Positions 16,494 through 24,590 of a stretch of 64,000 nucleotides of DNA are shown here, piece after piece. The translations under genes and the position numbers were made by a program. The stretch's first letter is position 1, and the number at the start of each line of letters is the position of its first letter. The notes below the pieces were generated by a model that saw only the letters and a list, made by a program, of their open reading frames with translations, had not been told where the DNA came from and made no database searches. This DNA is from Motilibacter rhizosphaerae (GTDB taxonomy: Bacteria; Actinomycetota; Actinomycetes; Motilibacterales; Motilibacteraceae), in assembly GCF_004216915.1 (NCBI RefSeq), contig NZ_SGXD01000003.1:752222-816221 (forward strand), in the 5' to 3' direction.

Positions 16494-16679
16494 CTACCCG
16501 CCGTGGTGCGGCGGCACCTCGCGGAGCAACCGGTCGTCGTCCGAGCCGTGCTGCTCGTCGCCCCACCCGCGGTCGCGCTCGTCGCTCGTCACGTCGGGCA
16601 GCAGCTGGTCCGCGACGTCCTCGCTCGACGAGGCGGAGGAGCGGCGGGCCGGGGGGTGGGGCGGAGGCTGACCGGGCAC
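16494..16679 (-). CDS. Small conserved acidic protein (hypothetical)
   Basis: A possible 61-residue protein on the minus strand. After a proline-rich start (VPGQPPPHPPARRSS) it carries a strikingly acidic, Asp/Glu-rich end: SEDVADQLLPDVTSDERDRGWGDE followed by DDDRLLREVPPHHGG. To my recollection this TSDExDxGWGD ... RLLxExPPHxG pattern occurs in short hypothetical proteins of many actinobacteria, which supports it as real. It starts with a GTG divergent from the phosphatase gene. No function is known, and the start is uncertain. Confidence 0.5.
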   Translation of the reverse strand: MPGQPPPHPPARRSSASSSEDVADQLLPDVTSDERDRGWGDEQHGSDDDRLLREVPPHHGG

Positions 16680-16720
16680 GCTGCCCAGCGTACGGACCCC
16701 CACGCTCCCGAGGAGGCACG

Positions 16721-17302
16721 GTGGCGACGCTCGTCCTGCTGCGGCACGGCCAGACCGAGTGGTCGAGGGACGGCAGGCACACCTCGCGCACGGACCTGCC
16801 GCTGACGCCGGTCGGCGAGGACCAGGCGCGGGCGCTCGCGCCCGCCGTGCGCTCGTTCGCCTTCGGGCTGGTCCTCGCCAGCCCGCGGCAGCGGGCGGTC
16901 GCGACCGCACGGCTGGCGGGGCTCGACCCCCAGCTCGACGACGACCTGGTCGAGTGGGACTACGGCCGCTACGAGGGCGTCACCACTGACGAGATCGTCG
17001 AGCGCGACGGCCCCTGGAACATGTGGCAGGACGGCGCCCCGGGCGGCGAGGACGCCGCCGCGGTGGGCGCCCGCGTGGACCGCGCCCTCGCTCGTGTCCG
17101 GCCCGTCCTCGACGAGGGCCACGACGCCTGCGTGGTGGCCCACGGGCACGTGCTGCGCGTGCTGGCCGCGCGCTACCTCGCGCTGCCGCCGAGCGAGGGA
17201 GCGCACCTGCGGCTCGACACGGGGACGGTCTGCACGCTCGGCACCGAGCACGGCCGGCCCGTGCTCACCGGGTGGAACGTCCCCGCCTGCGCCTGGGGCT
17301 GA
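16721..17302 (+). CDS. Histidine phosphatase family protein (phosphoglycerate-mutase-like)
   Basis: A 193-residue enzyme of the histidine phosphatase superfamily. The catalytic RHG motif is at residues 8-10 (VLLRHGQTEWSRDGRHTSRTDLPL), with the second catalytic His in VVAHGHVLRVLAARYL and the acid/base region LVEWDYGRYEGVTT. The protein matches the GpmB/CobC-like phosphatase branch more than true glycolytic mutases. The GTG start has AGGAGGCACG upstream. The substrate is unknown; sugar phosphates or small phospho-compounds are plausible. Confidence 0.88.
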   Translation: MATLVLLRHGQTEWSRDGRHTSRTDLPLTPVGEDQARALAPAVRSFAFGLVLASPRQRAVATARLAGLDPQLDDDLVEWDYGRYEGVTTDEIVERDGPWNMWQDGAPGGEDAAAVGARVDRALARVRPVLDEGHDACVVAHGHVLRVLAARYLALPPSEGAHLRLDTGTVCTLGTEHGRPVLTGWNVPACAWG

Positions 17303-17342
17303 CCCCCGGCAGGGACGCCTGCGCAGCCCCGGAGACGCGCTC

Positions 17343-17374
17343 GCCCCCTGCCGGAAGGGGGGCCGGCAGGGGGC
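17343..17374. terminator. Strong bidirectional terminator between convergent genes
   Basis: A perfect 12-bp stem, GCCCCCTGCCGG / CCGGCAGGGGGC, with an 8-nt loop. It lies between the plus-strand phosphatase stop (17302) and the minus-strand NlpC/P60 stop (17435), so it can end both transcripts. Confidence 0.8.
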
Positions 17375-17434
17375 GGGGGCGGGTCCTGAGGAGGAGCCGC
17401 GGACGCAGGCGCGCAGGGAGCGCGCTGACGACGA

Positions 17435-18343
17435 CTAGGCCACGCGGCCGTACGAGACCGAGCTCGTCCAGGCCTTGTGCAGCCCGACGCGGGTGCCCGG
17501 GTGCTGCGCCTCGTACCAGTAGCCGCCGCCCGCGTAGATCGCGACGTGGCTGACCCGGCCGCCGCGGCTGACGAAGACGAGGTCGCCGGGGCGCACCTGC
17601 GAGCGGCTGATCCGCTGGACGCGGCTGCGCATCGCGGCCGACGAGTGCGGCAGCGCGATGCCGAGCTGGCGGTAGACGTAGCTGACGTAGCCCGAGCAGT
17701 CGAAGCCGCTGCGGGGCGAGGTGCCGCCGTAGCGGTAGCGGCCGCCGGCGTTGGCGCGGGCCGCGGCGAGGACCAGCTTGCCGAACGCGAGCGAGCCGGG
17801 CGTGCCGTCGAGGCTGACGCTGCGGATGCTCGCGCGCTTCGCCCCGGCGACGCCGAGCGCCCGCCACGTCGCCTGCGTCACCGTGCCGGTGACCTGGAGG
17901 CCCGACGCGCGCTGGAAGCGGCGCACGGCCGACGCGGTGGCCGCGCCGTAGGTGCCGCTCGGGCGCACACCGAGGCGGCGCTGCACGAAGCGGACCGCGC
18001 CGCCGCGCGAGCGGGTGTCGAGGAGGGGGTGCGCGGCGACGACCGGGGTGACGGTCGGCCGGGCGCGCAGGAGGCTCGCGGCCGTGGCGCGGACCGCGGC
18101 GTGCGCCGGGGTCGCGTGCTCCACGTGGGCGGAGCGGGAGCTCGCGGCGGAGGCGGTGCCGGTGCTGCCGACGGTGCCGGCGATCGCCGCAGCCGCGACG
18201 GGCAGGGCCGCGACGCGCGCGGCGGTGCGGCTCGGGGCAGCGGGCCGGCGGTGGGCGCCCGGCCCGCGGCGCTGCGCAGGGACGGTGGCACGTGCGGCGT
18301 CCAGGGTCGACGAGGGCACGTCGAGGTCCAGGGCAGCGTTCAA
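17435..18343 (-). CDS. Secreted NlpC/P60 peptidoglycan endopeptidase with PG-binding domain
   Basis: A 302-residue cell-wall hydrolase. A long basic N-region (about 40 residues) leads into a signal sequence (VAALPVAAAAIAGTVGSTGTASA). Residues about 115-165 form a PG_binding_1 domain (SRGGAVRFVQRRLGV; YGAATASAVRRFQRASGL), and about 185-302 the NlpC/P60 domain. The catalytic Cys is in RSGFDCSGYVSYVYRQLG and the His in GRVSHVAIYAGGG. It cuts peptide stems of peptidoglycan outside the membrane. The start is a TTG (18341-18343) 6 nt after AAGGA; the nearby ATG at 18346-18348 is out of frame. The gene is preceded by a c-di-AMP riboswitch. Confidence 0.9.
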   Translation of the reverse strand: MNAALDLDVPSSTLDAARATVPAQRRGPGAHRRPAAPSRTAARVAALPVAAAAIAGTVGSTGTASAASSRSAHVEHATPAHAAVRATAASLLRARPTVTPVVAAHPLLDTRSRGGAVRFVQRRLGVRPSGTYGAATASAVRRFQRASGLQVTGTVTQATWRALGVAGAKRASIRSVSLDGTPGSLAFGKLVLAAARANAGGRYRYGGTSPRSGFDCSGYVSYVYRQLGIALPHSSAAMRSRVQRISRSQVRPGDLVFVSRGGRVSHVAIYAGGGYWYEAQHPGTRVGLHKAWTSSVSYGRVA

Positions 18344-18360
18344 CGCATGTCCTTCTCCGA

Positions 18361-18500
18361 CGCCTGCGAGGTGAGCTGTCGGGTTCGGACGGGGAAGTCG
18401 CCCGGCTGCAGAAGCAGCTTCACCCCTAGGACGCTGTCGCCAGCGCCCGCCACACCTTGGGTCCCCCGCTCCTGCCGTGCGGTCGTCGAGACGGCCACGT
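18361..18500 (-). ncRNA. c-di-AMP (ydaO/yuaA) riboswitch
   Basis: Reading on the minus strand, the leader of the NlpC/P60 gene holds the conserved blocks of the ydaO class: GGAGCGGGGGACCCAAGG, then GGGGTGAAGC followed by a GCTGC/GCAGC hairpin and CCGGGCGAC, then CCGAACCCGACAGCTCACC with CTCGCAGGCG closing the element. In actinobacteria this riboswitch commonly sits before rpf and NlpC/P60 wall hydrolase genes and turns them off when c-di-AMP is high. The 3' block ends 13 nt before the TTG start region. The 5' boundary is approximate. Confidence 0.92.
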
Positions 18501-18640
18501 CCCCTAGGCCAGGGCAGGACTCGGCGTCCGACCGGGGACGCCTCCCCCGGGAGGAGGAGGCGAACCGGAGATTACGAGAAAGTCACGATCGGCGCTACCC
18601 CTTCGAGGCCTGAGCCGCGCACGGAGTGGCGTACGTCACG

Positions 18641-19411
18641 TCACCCGGCCGGCGCAGGGTCGATCGTCCGCGCGTAGGAGGCGACCTCCTCCGCAGGGAG
18701 GACGACGTCGGGCCGGGTCTCGCCGGGGACGGCGACGAACACGTGCAGCCCGTCGGCGCGGTCGAGCTCGGCGCTCTCGCCCCCCGACCCGACGAGGAAC
18801 CCCTCGCCGGTGGCGCGCACGGTGACGACCGCTCCGGGGCGCAGCCCGATGCGCCGCATGGTGGCGAGCAGGTCGGGGTCGGTCTGCACGGGCTCGCCGA
18901 TGCGGCGCACGACCACCGAGACGGTCTCGCCCTCCACCGCGGCTGCGGGCAGCGGCACCACGCCCTGGCGGAACTCCTCGTGCGGGTCCTGCTCCCCGAG
19001 CTCCTCGAGCCCCGGGATCGGGTTGCCGTACGGCGAGTGCGTCGGGTGCTCGAGCAGGTCGAGCAGGCGCCGCTCGACCGCCTCGCTCATGACGTGCTCC
19101 CAGCGGCACGCCTCCTCGTGGACGTGCTCCCAGTCCAGGCCGATGACGGAGACGAGCAGGCACTCGGCCAGCCGGTGCTTGCGCATGACGCGCACGGCGG
19201 CGGAGCGGCCGACGTCGGTGAGCACGAGCCGGTTGCCCTCCCCGAGGCCGACGAGCCCGCCGCGCTGCATGCGCGCGACCGTCTGGCTCACGGTCGGTCC
19301 GCTCTGCCCCAGGCGCTCGGCGATGCGGGCGCGCATGGGGGGCACGCCCTCCTCCTCGAGCTCGTAGATCGTGCGGAGGTACATCTCGGTCGTGTCGATG
19401 AGATCGCTCAC
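18641..19411 (-). CDS. ideR: Iron-dependent repressor, DtxR/IdeR family
   Basis: A 256-residue metalloregulator. Residues 1-70 are the winged helix (LIDTTEMYLRTIYELEEEG ... ERLGQSGPTVSQTVARMQRGGLV), followed by the metal-binding dimerisation domain with the ligand cluster CRWEHVMSEAVERRL and HEEACRWEH (His/Cys/Glu ligands). A C-terminal FeoA/SH3-like domain (LRPGAVVTVRATGEGFLVG) completes it. With Fe2+ bound it represses iron uptake genes. GTG 19411 was chosen because the family's conserved start (VSDLIDTTEMYL) follows at once. It is divergent from the photolyase gene. Confidence 0.92.
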   Translation of the reverse strand: MSDLIDTTEMYLRTIYELEEEGVPPMRARIAERLGQSGPTVSQTVARMQRGGLVGLGEGNRLVLTDVGRSAAVRVMRKHRLAECLLVSVIGLDWEHVHEEACRWEHVMSEAVERRLLDLLEHPTHSPYGNPIPGLEELGEQDPHEEFRQGVVPLPAAAVEGETVSVVVRRIGEPVQTDPDLLATMRRIGLRPGAVVTVRATGEGFLVGSGGESAELDRADGLHVFVAVPGETRPDVVLPAEEVASYARTIDPAPAG

Positions 19412-19523
19412 CCCTCGATTGTCCCTGCCGGCGCAAGGCGGGCGGTAGCCGAGCGCGCGGGCGGCCCCGGAGCGGCGCACGGACGGCCGGCGGGGTCGGG
19501 GTGCCGCGCCCGTCGCCCGGCCG

Positions 19524-19529
19524 TACGGT
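19524..19529 (+). promoter_or_regulatory. -10 box (TACGGT) for the photolyase gene
   Basis: TACGGT lies 7 nt before GTG 19537 with no ribosome site between, so the photolyase message is probably leaderless. Confidence 0.4.
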
Positions 19530-19536
19530 CGGGGGC

Positions 19537-20907
19537 GTGAGCGCTGCAGCAGCCCGCCCCGGCGTCCTGTGGTTCCGCCGCGACCTGCGGCTGCACGACC
19601 ACCCGGCCCTGGTGGCGGCCGCCGCGGGAGGGCCGGTCCTCCCGCTGTTCGTGCTCGACCCCCTGCTCTGGGGTCCCAGCGGCGACGTGCGGCGCGCCTG
19701 GCTCGTCCGCTCCCTGGAGCACCTCGACGCCTCGCTCGGTGGCCGCCTCGTCGTGCGCCACGGCGACCCGGTCGAGGTCGTGCCCCGCGTCGCCGCGGAG
19801 CTCGAGGCCGCCGCGGTCCACGTCACGGCCGACGCCGGTGTCTACGGCCGGCACCGCGACGCCGCCGTCGAGGCCGCGCTCGCCGCCGCTCCGGGCGCAG
19901 TCCCCTTCGTCCGCAGCTCCACGCCGTACGCCGTCGCCCCCGGGACGCTCAAGAACGGCTCCGGCAGCCCGTTCCAGGTCTTCTCGCCCTTCCAGCGCGC
20001 CTGGCTGCGCGAGGGGTGGCCCGCGCCGGCCCCGCGGCCGCGTACCCGCTGGGTCGAGAGCGTCGCGTCCGAGGGGCTGCCACCCGCGCCCGACCTCGGC
20101 GGCGTCGAGCTCCCGGAGCCCGGGGAGCGCGCGGCCCTCCGCCGGTGGGAGGCCTTCCGCGAGGAGCTGCTGCCGGCGTACGCGGGGGCGCGCGACCGCC
20201 CGGACAAGCCGGGCACGAGCGCGCTCTCGGTGCACCTGAAGTACGGCGAGGTGCACCCGCGCACGCTGCTCGCGGGGCTGGCGGACGTGCCCGGCGAGGG
20301 TGCGGAGCGCTTCCGCAGCGAGCTGTGCTGGCGCGACTTCTACGCCGACGTGCTGTGGAACCGCCCGGACAGCGCGTGGCACCCCCTCAAGCCGGAGGCC
20401 GAGGTCCCGTCCGACACCGGCCACCTCGCCGACGAGCGGTACGCCGCGTGGGCGGAGGGGCGCACCGGCTTCCCGATCGTCGACGCCGGGATGCGCCAGC
20501 TGCTGCGCGAGGGCTGGGTGCACAACCGGGTGCGGATGGTCGTCGCGTCGTTCCTCGTCAAGGACCTGCACCTCCCGTGGCAGCGCGGGGCGCGGCACTT
20601 CCTGCACCACCTGCGCGACGGGGACCCCGCGAGCAACAACCAGGGCTGGCAGTGGGTGGCGGGGACGGGGACCGACGCCGCGCCGTACTTCCGCGTCTTC
20701 AACCCCGTCACCCAGGGCAAGGAGCACGACCCCCAGGGCGACTACGTGCGGCGCTACGTCCCCGAGCTGCGCGGGGTCGCCGGCAAGGCCGTGCACGAGC
20801 CGTGGCTGCTGCCGGGCGGCGTCCCCGAGGGCTACCCCGAGCGGATCGTCGACCACGCCGCCGAGCGGCAGGAGGCGCTGGCGCGCTACGCCCGGCTGCG
20901 TGGCTAG
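19537..20907 (+). CDS. phr: Deoxyribodipyrimidine photolyase
   Basis: This flavoenzyme repairs UV-induced cyclobutane pyrimidine dimers using blue light. The 456-residue protein begins with the photolyase N-domain strand GVLWFRRDLRLHDHPAL. The C-terminal FAD domain contains the signature ELCWRDFYADVLWNRPD, then FPIVDAGMRQLLREGWVHNRVRM, the NNQGWQWVAGTGTDAAPYFRVFNP motif and EHDPQGDYVRRYVPEL, all hallmarks of class I CPD photolyases. GTG 19537 is the last start ahead of the conserved strand. It may be followed in the same transcription direction by the parA cluster. Confidence 0.95.
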   Translation: MSAAAARPGVLWFRRDLRLHDHPALVAAAAGGPVLPLFVLDPLLWGPSGDVRRAWLVRSLEHLDASLGGRLVVRHGDPVEVVPRVAAELEAAAVHVTADAGVYGRHRDAAVEAALAAAPGAVPFVRSSTPYAVAPGTLKNGSGSPFQVFSPFQRAWLREGWPAPAPRPRTRWVESVASEGLPPAPDLGGVELPEPGERAALRRWEAFREELLPAYAGARDRPDKPGTSALSVHLKYGEVHPRTLLAGLADVPGEGAERFRSELCWRDFYADVLWNRPDSAWHPLKPEAEVPSDTGHLADERYAAWAEGRTGFPIVDAGMRQLLREGWVHNRVRMVVASFLVKDLHLPWQRGARHFLHHLRDGDPASNNQGWQWVAGTGTDAAPYFRVFNPVTQGKEHDPQGDYVRRYVPELRGVAGKAVHEPWLLPGGVPEGYPERIVDHAAERQEALARYARLRG

Positions 20908-20931
20908 CCTGCTGCGTTCACCTTCGTGGCG

Positions 20932-20937
20932 TAGTGT
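20932..20937 (+). promoter_or_regulatory. -10 box (TAGTGT) upstream of parA
   Basis: TAGTGT lies 9 nt before the ATG at 20947 in the 39-bp gap after the photolyase gene. No ribosome site is visible, which suggests a short-leader or leaderless transcript for the parA cluster. Confidence 0.35.
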
Positions 20938-20946
20938 GCCGGGTCC

Positions 20947-21774
20947 ATGATCACCGTCGCCGTCGTCAGCCTCAAGGGGGGCGTCGGCAAGACGACGGTC
21001 ACCCTGGGCCTGGCCGGTGCGGCGGCCCGCCGCGGCGTCGGGGTCCTCGTCGCCGACCTCGACGCGCAGGCCAACGCGACCACGGTGCTCGACCCCCCGC
21101 CCTCGCCCTCCACGGTCGTGGACGCGCTCGAGGGCCGCTCCGGCAGCGCGGCGCGGATGGCCGCGCCGACCGGCTGGGGCGACCTGGTCCGGGTGCTCGC
21201 CGCGGAGCCGGGGCTCGCCCGGCAGGAGACGGCGGGCGCGACCGACCCGCTGCGGCTGCGCCGCGCGCTGCTCCACCTCGAGGACGGCTACGCCGACGGC
21301 GCGCCCGCGCCCGGCATCGTCCTGCTCGACTGCCCGCCGGCCCTCGGGCACCTCACCCGCGCCGCGCTGGCCGCGGCGGACCGCGCGCTCGTCGTGACCG
21401 AGCCGTCGCTGTTCGCGCTGCACGGCGCGGCCCAGGCGCTCGACGCGGTCGAGGGCGTGCGCCAGTCCGCCAACCTGCGCCTCGCGGCGGCGGGCATCGT
21501 CGTCAACCGGGTGCGCCCGCGCGCGGCCGAGCACCGCTACCGCCTCGACGAGCTGCGCAGGGCGTTCCCCGGCCTGCTGCTCGACCCGCCCGTGCTCGAC
21601 CGCGGCTCCATCCAGCAGGCCGCCGGGGCGTACGCGCCGGTGCACGCCCTGCGCACGCCGGGCGCCCGCGAGGCGGCCCGCGCCTTCGACGCGCACCTCG
21701 CCCACCTGCTGGCGACCGACCTCGACTCCGGCCCGCTGGCGAAGCGCGGCCGCGACCGGAAGGGCCGCCGATGA
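20947..21774 (+). CDS. ParA-family (MinD/ParA) P-loop ATPase
   Basis: A 275-residue deviant-Walker ATPase. The N-terminal motif VSLKGGVGKTTVTLGLAGAAARRG has the KGGVGKT form with the signature lysine, VADLDAQANATTVL is Walker A', and IVLLDCPPALGHLTRAAL is Walker B. This family positions DNA or protein cargo by dimer-driven patterning. It is not beside parB or the chromosome origin genes; instead it overlaps a 99-residue DNA-binding-like partner by 4 bp (ATGA), the layout of orphan ParA plus small-adaptor systems. Its cargo is unknown. Confidence 0.88.
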   Translation: MITVAVVSLKGGVGKTTVTLGLAGAAARRGVGVLVADLDAQANATTVLDPPPSPSTVVDALEGRSGSAARMAAPTGWGDLVRVLAAEPGLARQETAGATDPLRLRRALLHLEDGYADGAPAPGIVLLDCPPALGHLTRAALAAADRALVVTEPSLFALHGAAQALDAVEGVRQSANLRLAAAGIVVNRVRPRAAEHRYRLDELRRAFPGLLLDPPVLDRGSIQQAAGAYAPVHALRTPGAREAARAFDAHLAHLLATDLDSGPLAKRGRDRKGRR

Positions 21775-22070
21775 GCAGCTCCCCCGACCCGCTGGCGCCG
21801 CGACCCGCCCTGCGCCCCGGCGCCCGTGGCGGCACCGCGCGGCCCGCACCAGTGCGGCTCACGTCGTTCCACGCCCAGCTGCAGGAGCTGCGTCCCGGCG
21901 AGCAGGCGGGCGGCGCGCGGCGCGAGGCCCGCAAGAAGGACGAGATCGTCACCGTCAAGGTCGAGATGCCGAAGTCCATGCGCAAGCAGCTGCGCATGCG
22001 CGCCGAGGAGGCCGGGTACTCCGCCGAGGACGCTGTCTACCACCTGGTGAGGAGCTGGCTGCAGGCATGA
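21771..22070 (+). CDS. Small ribbon-helix-helix-like partner of ParA
   Basis: A 99-residue protein. The first ~55 residues are proline/arginine-rich and probably disordered; the C-terminal ~40 residues (DEIVTVKVEMPKSMRKQLRM then EEAGYSAEDAVYHLVRSWL) have the strand-helix-helix pattern of ribbon-helix-helix DNA-binding proteins. It overlaps the ParA stop and the UdgX start by 4 bp on either side, so the three are made together. A disordered N-terminus that stimulates ParA, with a DNA-binding C-terminus, would mirror ParB/ParG-type partners; that role is inferred. Confidence 0.65.
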   Translation: MSSSPDPLAPRPALRPGARGGTARPAPVRLTSFHAQLQELRPGEQAGGARREARKKDEIVTVKVEMPKSMRKQLRMRAEEAGYSAEDAVYHLVRSWLQA

Positions 22071-22768
22071 GCGCCCCCGCCGCCACCCCTCCTGCCGAGC
22101 GTCCCGGAGCCCAGCAGTGGGTGCCGCCGGGGTCGGGGCTGGACGGGCTGCGGGCCGCTGCCCCCGCGTGCCACGGGTGCGAGCTGTGGGAGCCGGCCAC
22201 CCAGGTGGTCTTCTCGGCGGGCTCCGCGACCGCGCGGGTCGCGCTGGTCGGCGAGCAGCCCGGCGACCAGGAGGACCGCGCCGGAGAGCCGTTCGTCGGC
22301 CCCGCCGGGAGGCTGCTCGACCAGGCCCTGGAGGCCGCGGGCATCGCGCGGGGCGACGCGTACGTCACCAACGCGGTCAAGCACTTCCGCTTCACCCAGA
22401 CCGCGCCCGGCAAGCGGCGCATCCACCAGACCCCCGACCGCGTGCACGTCGAGGCGTGCAAGCCGTGGCTCGTCTCGGAGCTCGCCGTCGTGGACCCCGA
22501 GGTCGTCGTCTGCCTCGGCGCGACGGCGGCGAAGGCCCTGCTGGGCCCGGCGTTCCGCGTCACGAAGTCGCGCGGGCAGCTCTTCCCGCGGCTCGTCGCC
22601 GACCAGAGCGACGAGGCGGCGGTCCAGGCCGGCTGGCTGATGGCGACGATCCACCCGTCCGCCGTGCTGCACGCCGGCACGGGCACGGACGACGCGGAGG
22701 CCGCGCGCGACGCGGCGTTCGCCGGGCTCGTCGAGGACCTCAAGGTGGCGGCCGCCGCGCTCGCCTAG
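22067..22768 (+). CDS. udgX: UdgX-type uracil-DNA glycosylase
   Basis: A 233-residue uracil-DNA glycosylase of the UdgX branch. Motif A is VGEQPGDQEDRAGEPFVGPAG. The diagnostic insertion KRRIHQTP follows KHFRF, and His120 lies in it; in characterised UdgX the equivalent His becomes covalently linked to the abasic site. Iron-sulfur Cys residues are ACHGCELWEP at the N-terminus, EACKPWL and others. Motif CLGATAAKALLG and the terminal IHPSAVLH (motif B) are present. The ATG overlaps the stop of the small ParA partner (ATGA), linking DNA repair to a partition-like module. Confidence 0.92.
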   Translation: MSAPAATPPAERPGAQQWVPPGSGLDGLRAAAPACHGCELWEPATQVVFSAGSATARVALVGEQPGDQEDRAGEPFVGPAGRLLDQALEAAGIARGDAYVTNAVKHFRFTQTAPGKRRIHQTPDRVHVEACKPWLVSELAVVDPEVVVCLGATAAKALLGPAFRVTKSRGQLFPRLVADQSDEAAVQAGWLMATIHPSAVLHAGTGTDDAEAARDAAFAGLVEDLKVAAAALA

Positions 22769-22937
22769 GAAAACCCGTTGTGCGGCAGCCGCCGCCGGCG
22801 CACGCTGGAGACGTCGGTGCCGGTCGAGAGCGGAGCGAGGTGCGCGGTGGAGATGGACGAGCGTCCCGCGTCCCCGCGCTGATGCGTACCGCCCGCCGCG
22901 GTCCGTCAGCGTCCCCGCTGACTCCCGAGGACCGCCG

Positions 22938-24590
22938 GTGCCCGTCCCTCCGTCCATCGTCCTGACCGACGCCGGCTTCGCCTGGCCCGACGGCACGCCC
23001 GTGCTCGAGCACGTGAGCGCGAGCCTCGGCCCGGGGCGTACGGGCCTCGTCGGGCTCAACGGCTCCGGCAAGTCCACCCTGCTGCGCCTCGTCGCCGGCG
23101 AGCTCGCTCCCACCTCCGGCTCGGTGACCACCGCGGGCGAGGTCGCCCGCCTGCCGCAGGGCCTCCCCCTGCGCACCCGGGAGCGGGTGCTCGACCTGCT
23201 GGGGGTCGGCGCTGCGGTGGACGCCGTCCGCGCCATCGCCGCGGGGGACGCCTCTCCGCGCCACTTCGACGCCGTCGGCGAGGACTGGGACGCCGAGGCG
23301 CGCGCTGCCGCCGTGCTCGCCGAGGCGGGGCTGCCGCCCGACGTCCTCGACCGCCGCGTCGGCGAGCTCTCCGGCGGCGAGGCGGTGCTGGTGGCCGTCG
23401 CGGGGCTGCGGCTGCGGGCGGCCCCCGTGACGCTGCTCGACGAGCCGACCAACGACCTCGACCGCGAGGCCCGCGCCCGCCTGCGCGAGCTCGTGCGCAC
23501 CTGGCGCGGGGCGCTCGTCCTGGTCAGCCACGACACCGCGCTGCTGGAGGAGGTGGACGAGACCGCGGAGCTGCACGACGGCCGGCTGACGGTGGTCTCG
23601 GGGGCGTACTCCACGTACGTCGCGCACGTCGAGGCGGAGCAGAGCGCGGCGCTCCAGGCGGAGCGGACGGCCGAGCAGGCGCTGCGCCGCGAGCAGCGCC
23701 AGCGCGTCGAGGCCGAGACGGTGCTCGCCCGCCGGCAGCGCTACGCCGCGAGCGACTGGGCCAACAAGCGGCGGCCGCGGATCGTCATGAACCAGCGGCG
23801 GACCGAGGCGCAGGTCTCGGCCGGCAAGCTGCGCGCGAGGCTCGACGCCGACGTGGCGCGCGCGCGGACGGCGCTCCAGGAGGCGAGCGCCCGCGTCCGC
23901 GACGACGCGGCGGTCCGCCCCGTCCTCCCCGACCCCGGACTGAGCGCCGGGCGCCGGCTGGTCGACCTGCACGACGGCGAGCGCACGTGGGAGCTGCGCG
24001 GGCCCGAGCGCGTCGCGCTCACGGGCCGCAACGGCGTCGGGAAGACCACCCTGCTCGCGGCGCTCGTGACCGGCTCGCGCCCGGCGTACGGCCCGTGGGC
24101 GGTCGCGCGGACCGAGCGCGTGGGCTACCTCCCGCAGCGCAGCGACGGGCTCGACCCGGCGGCCACCGTGCTCGAGGTCGTGCGGGAGGCGGCGCCCTCG
24201 CGCACGCCGCAGGAGGTGCGGTACGCCCTGGCGCGCTTCCTGCTCCGCGCAGACGCCGTGGCGCGGACCGTGGGCACGCTGTCGGGCGGCGAGCGCTTCC
24301 GGGTGGCGCTCGCGCGGCTGCTGCTCGCCGACCCCGCCCCCCAGCTGCTCGTGCTCGACGAGCCGACCAACGACCTGGACACGCAGACCGTCGACCAGCT
24401 GGTCGCGGCGCTCCGCGCCTACCGCGGCGGGCTGCTCGTCGTCAGCCACGACGACGGCTTCCTCGCGCGGCTGGAGCTCGACCGGCGCCTCGAGCTCGAC
24501 CGGGACGGCCGGCTCAGCGAGCTGCCCGCCCCGGGTCCTGCCCCTGTGCCAGCGGCTGCAGGAGGACGGCCAGCTCGGCGACCGCGCTGA
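22938..24590 (+). CDS. ABC-F family duplicated ATPase
   Basis: A 550-residue soluble protein with two ABC ATPase domains and no membrane segments. Domain 1 has Walker A GLNGSGKSTLLRL (about residue 38), signature ELSGGEAVL and Walker B VTLLDEPTNDLD. A charged linker (about 235-320, EQSAALQAERTAEQALRREQ) is the ABC-F ribosome-contact arm. Domain 2 has GRNGVGKTTLLAAL, LSGGERFRVAL and LVLDEPTNDLD. ABC-F proteins act on the ribosome, some giving antibiotic resistance. The GTG start follows a 169-bp gap in which I see no gene. The 3' end overlaps the convergent GNAT gene by 77 bp. Confidence 0.9.
   Translation: MPVPPSIVLTDAGFAWPDGTPVLEHVSASLGPGRTGLVGLNGSGKSTLLRLVAGELAPTSGSVTTAGEVARLPQGLPLRTRERVLDLLGVGAAVDAVRAIAAGDASPRHFDAVGEDWDAEARAAAVLAEAGLPPDVLDRRVGELSGGEAVLVAVAGLRLRAAPVTLLDEPTNDLDREARARLRELVRTWRGALVLVSHDTALLEEVDETAELHDGRLTVVSGAYSTYVAHVEAEQSAALQAERTAEQALRREQRQRVEAETVLARRQRYAASDWANKRRPRIVMNQRRTEAQVSAGKLRARLDADVARARTALQEASARVRDDAAVRPVLPDPGLSAGRRLVDLHDGERTWELRGPERVALTGRNGVGKTTLLAALVTGSRPAYGPWAVARTERVGYLPQRSDGLDPAATVLEVVREAAPSRTPQEVRYALARFLLRADAVARTVGTLSGGERFRVALARLLLADPAPQLLVLDEPTNDLDTQTVDQLVAALRAYRGGLLVVSHDDGFLARLELDRRLELDRDGRLSELPAPGPAPVPAAAGGRPARRPR

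Noticed and set aside
18346-18348. ATG start for the NlpC/P60 gene
   Set aside because: It is out of frame, opens a two-codon ORF (ATG CGT TGA) and is too close to the ribosome site.
22769-22937. Small gene in the udgX to ABC-F gap
   Set aside because: Short frames only, no ribosome site with plausible peptide; nothing supported.
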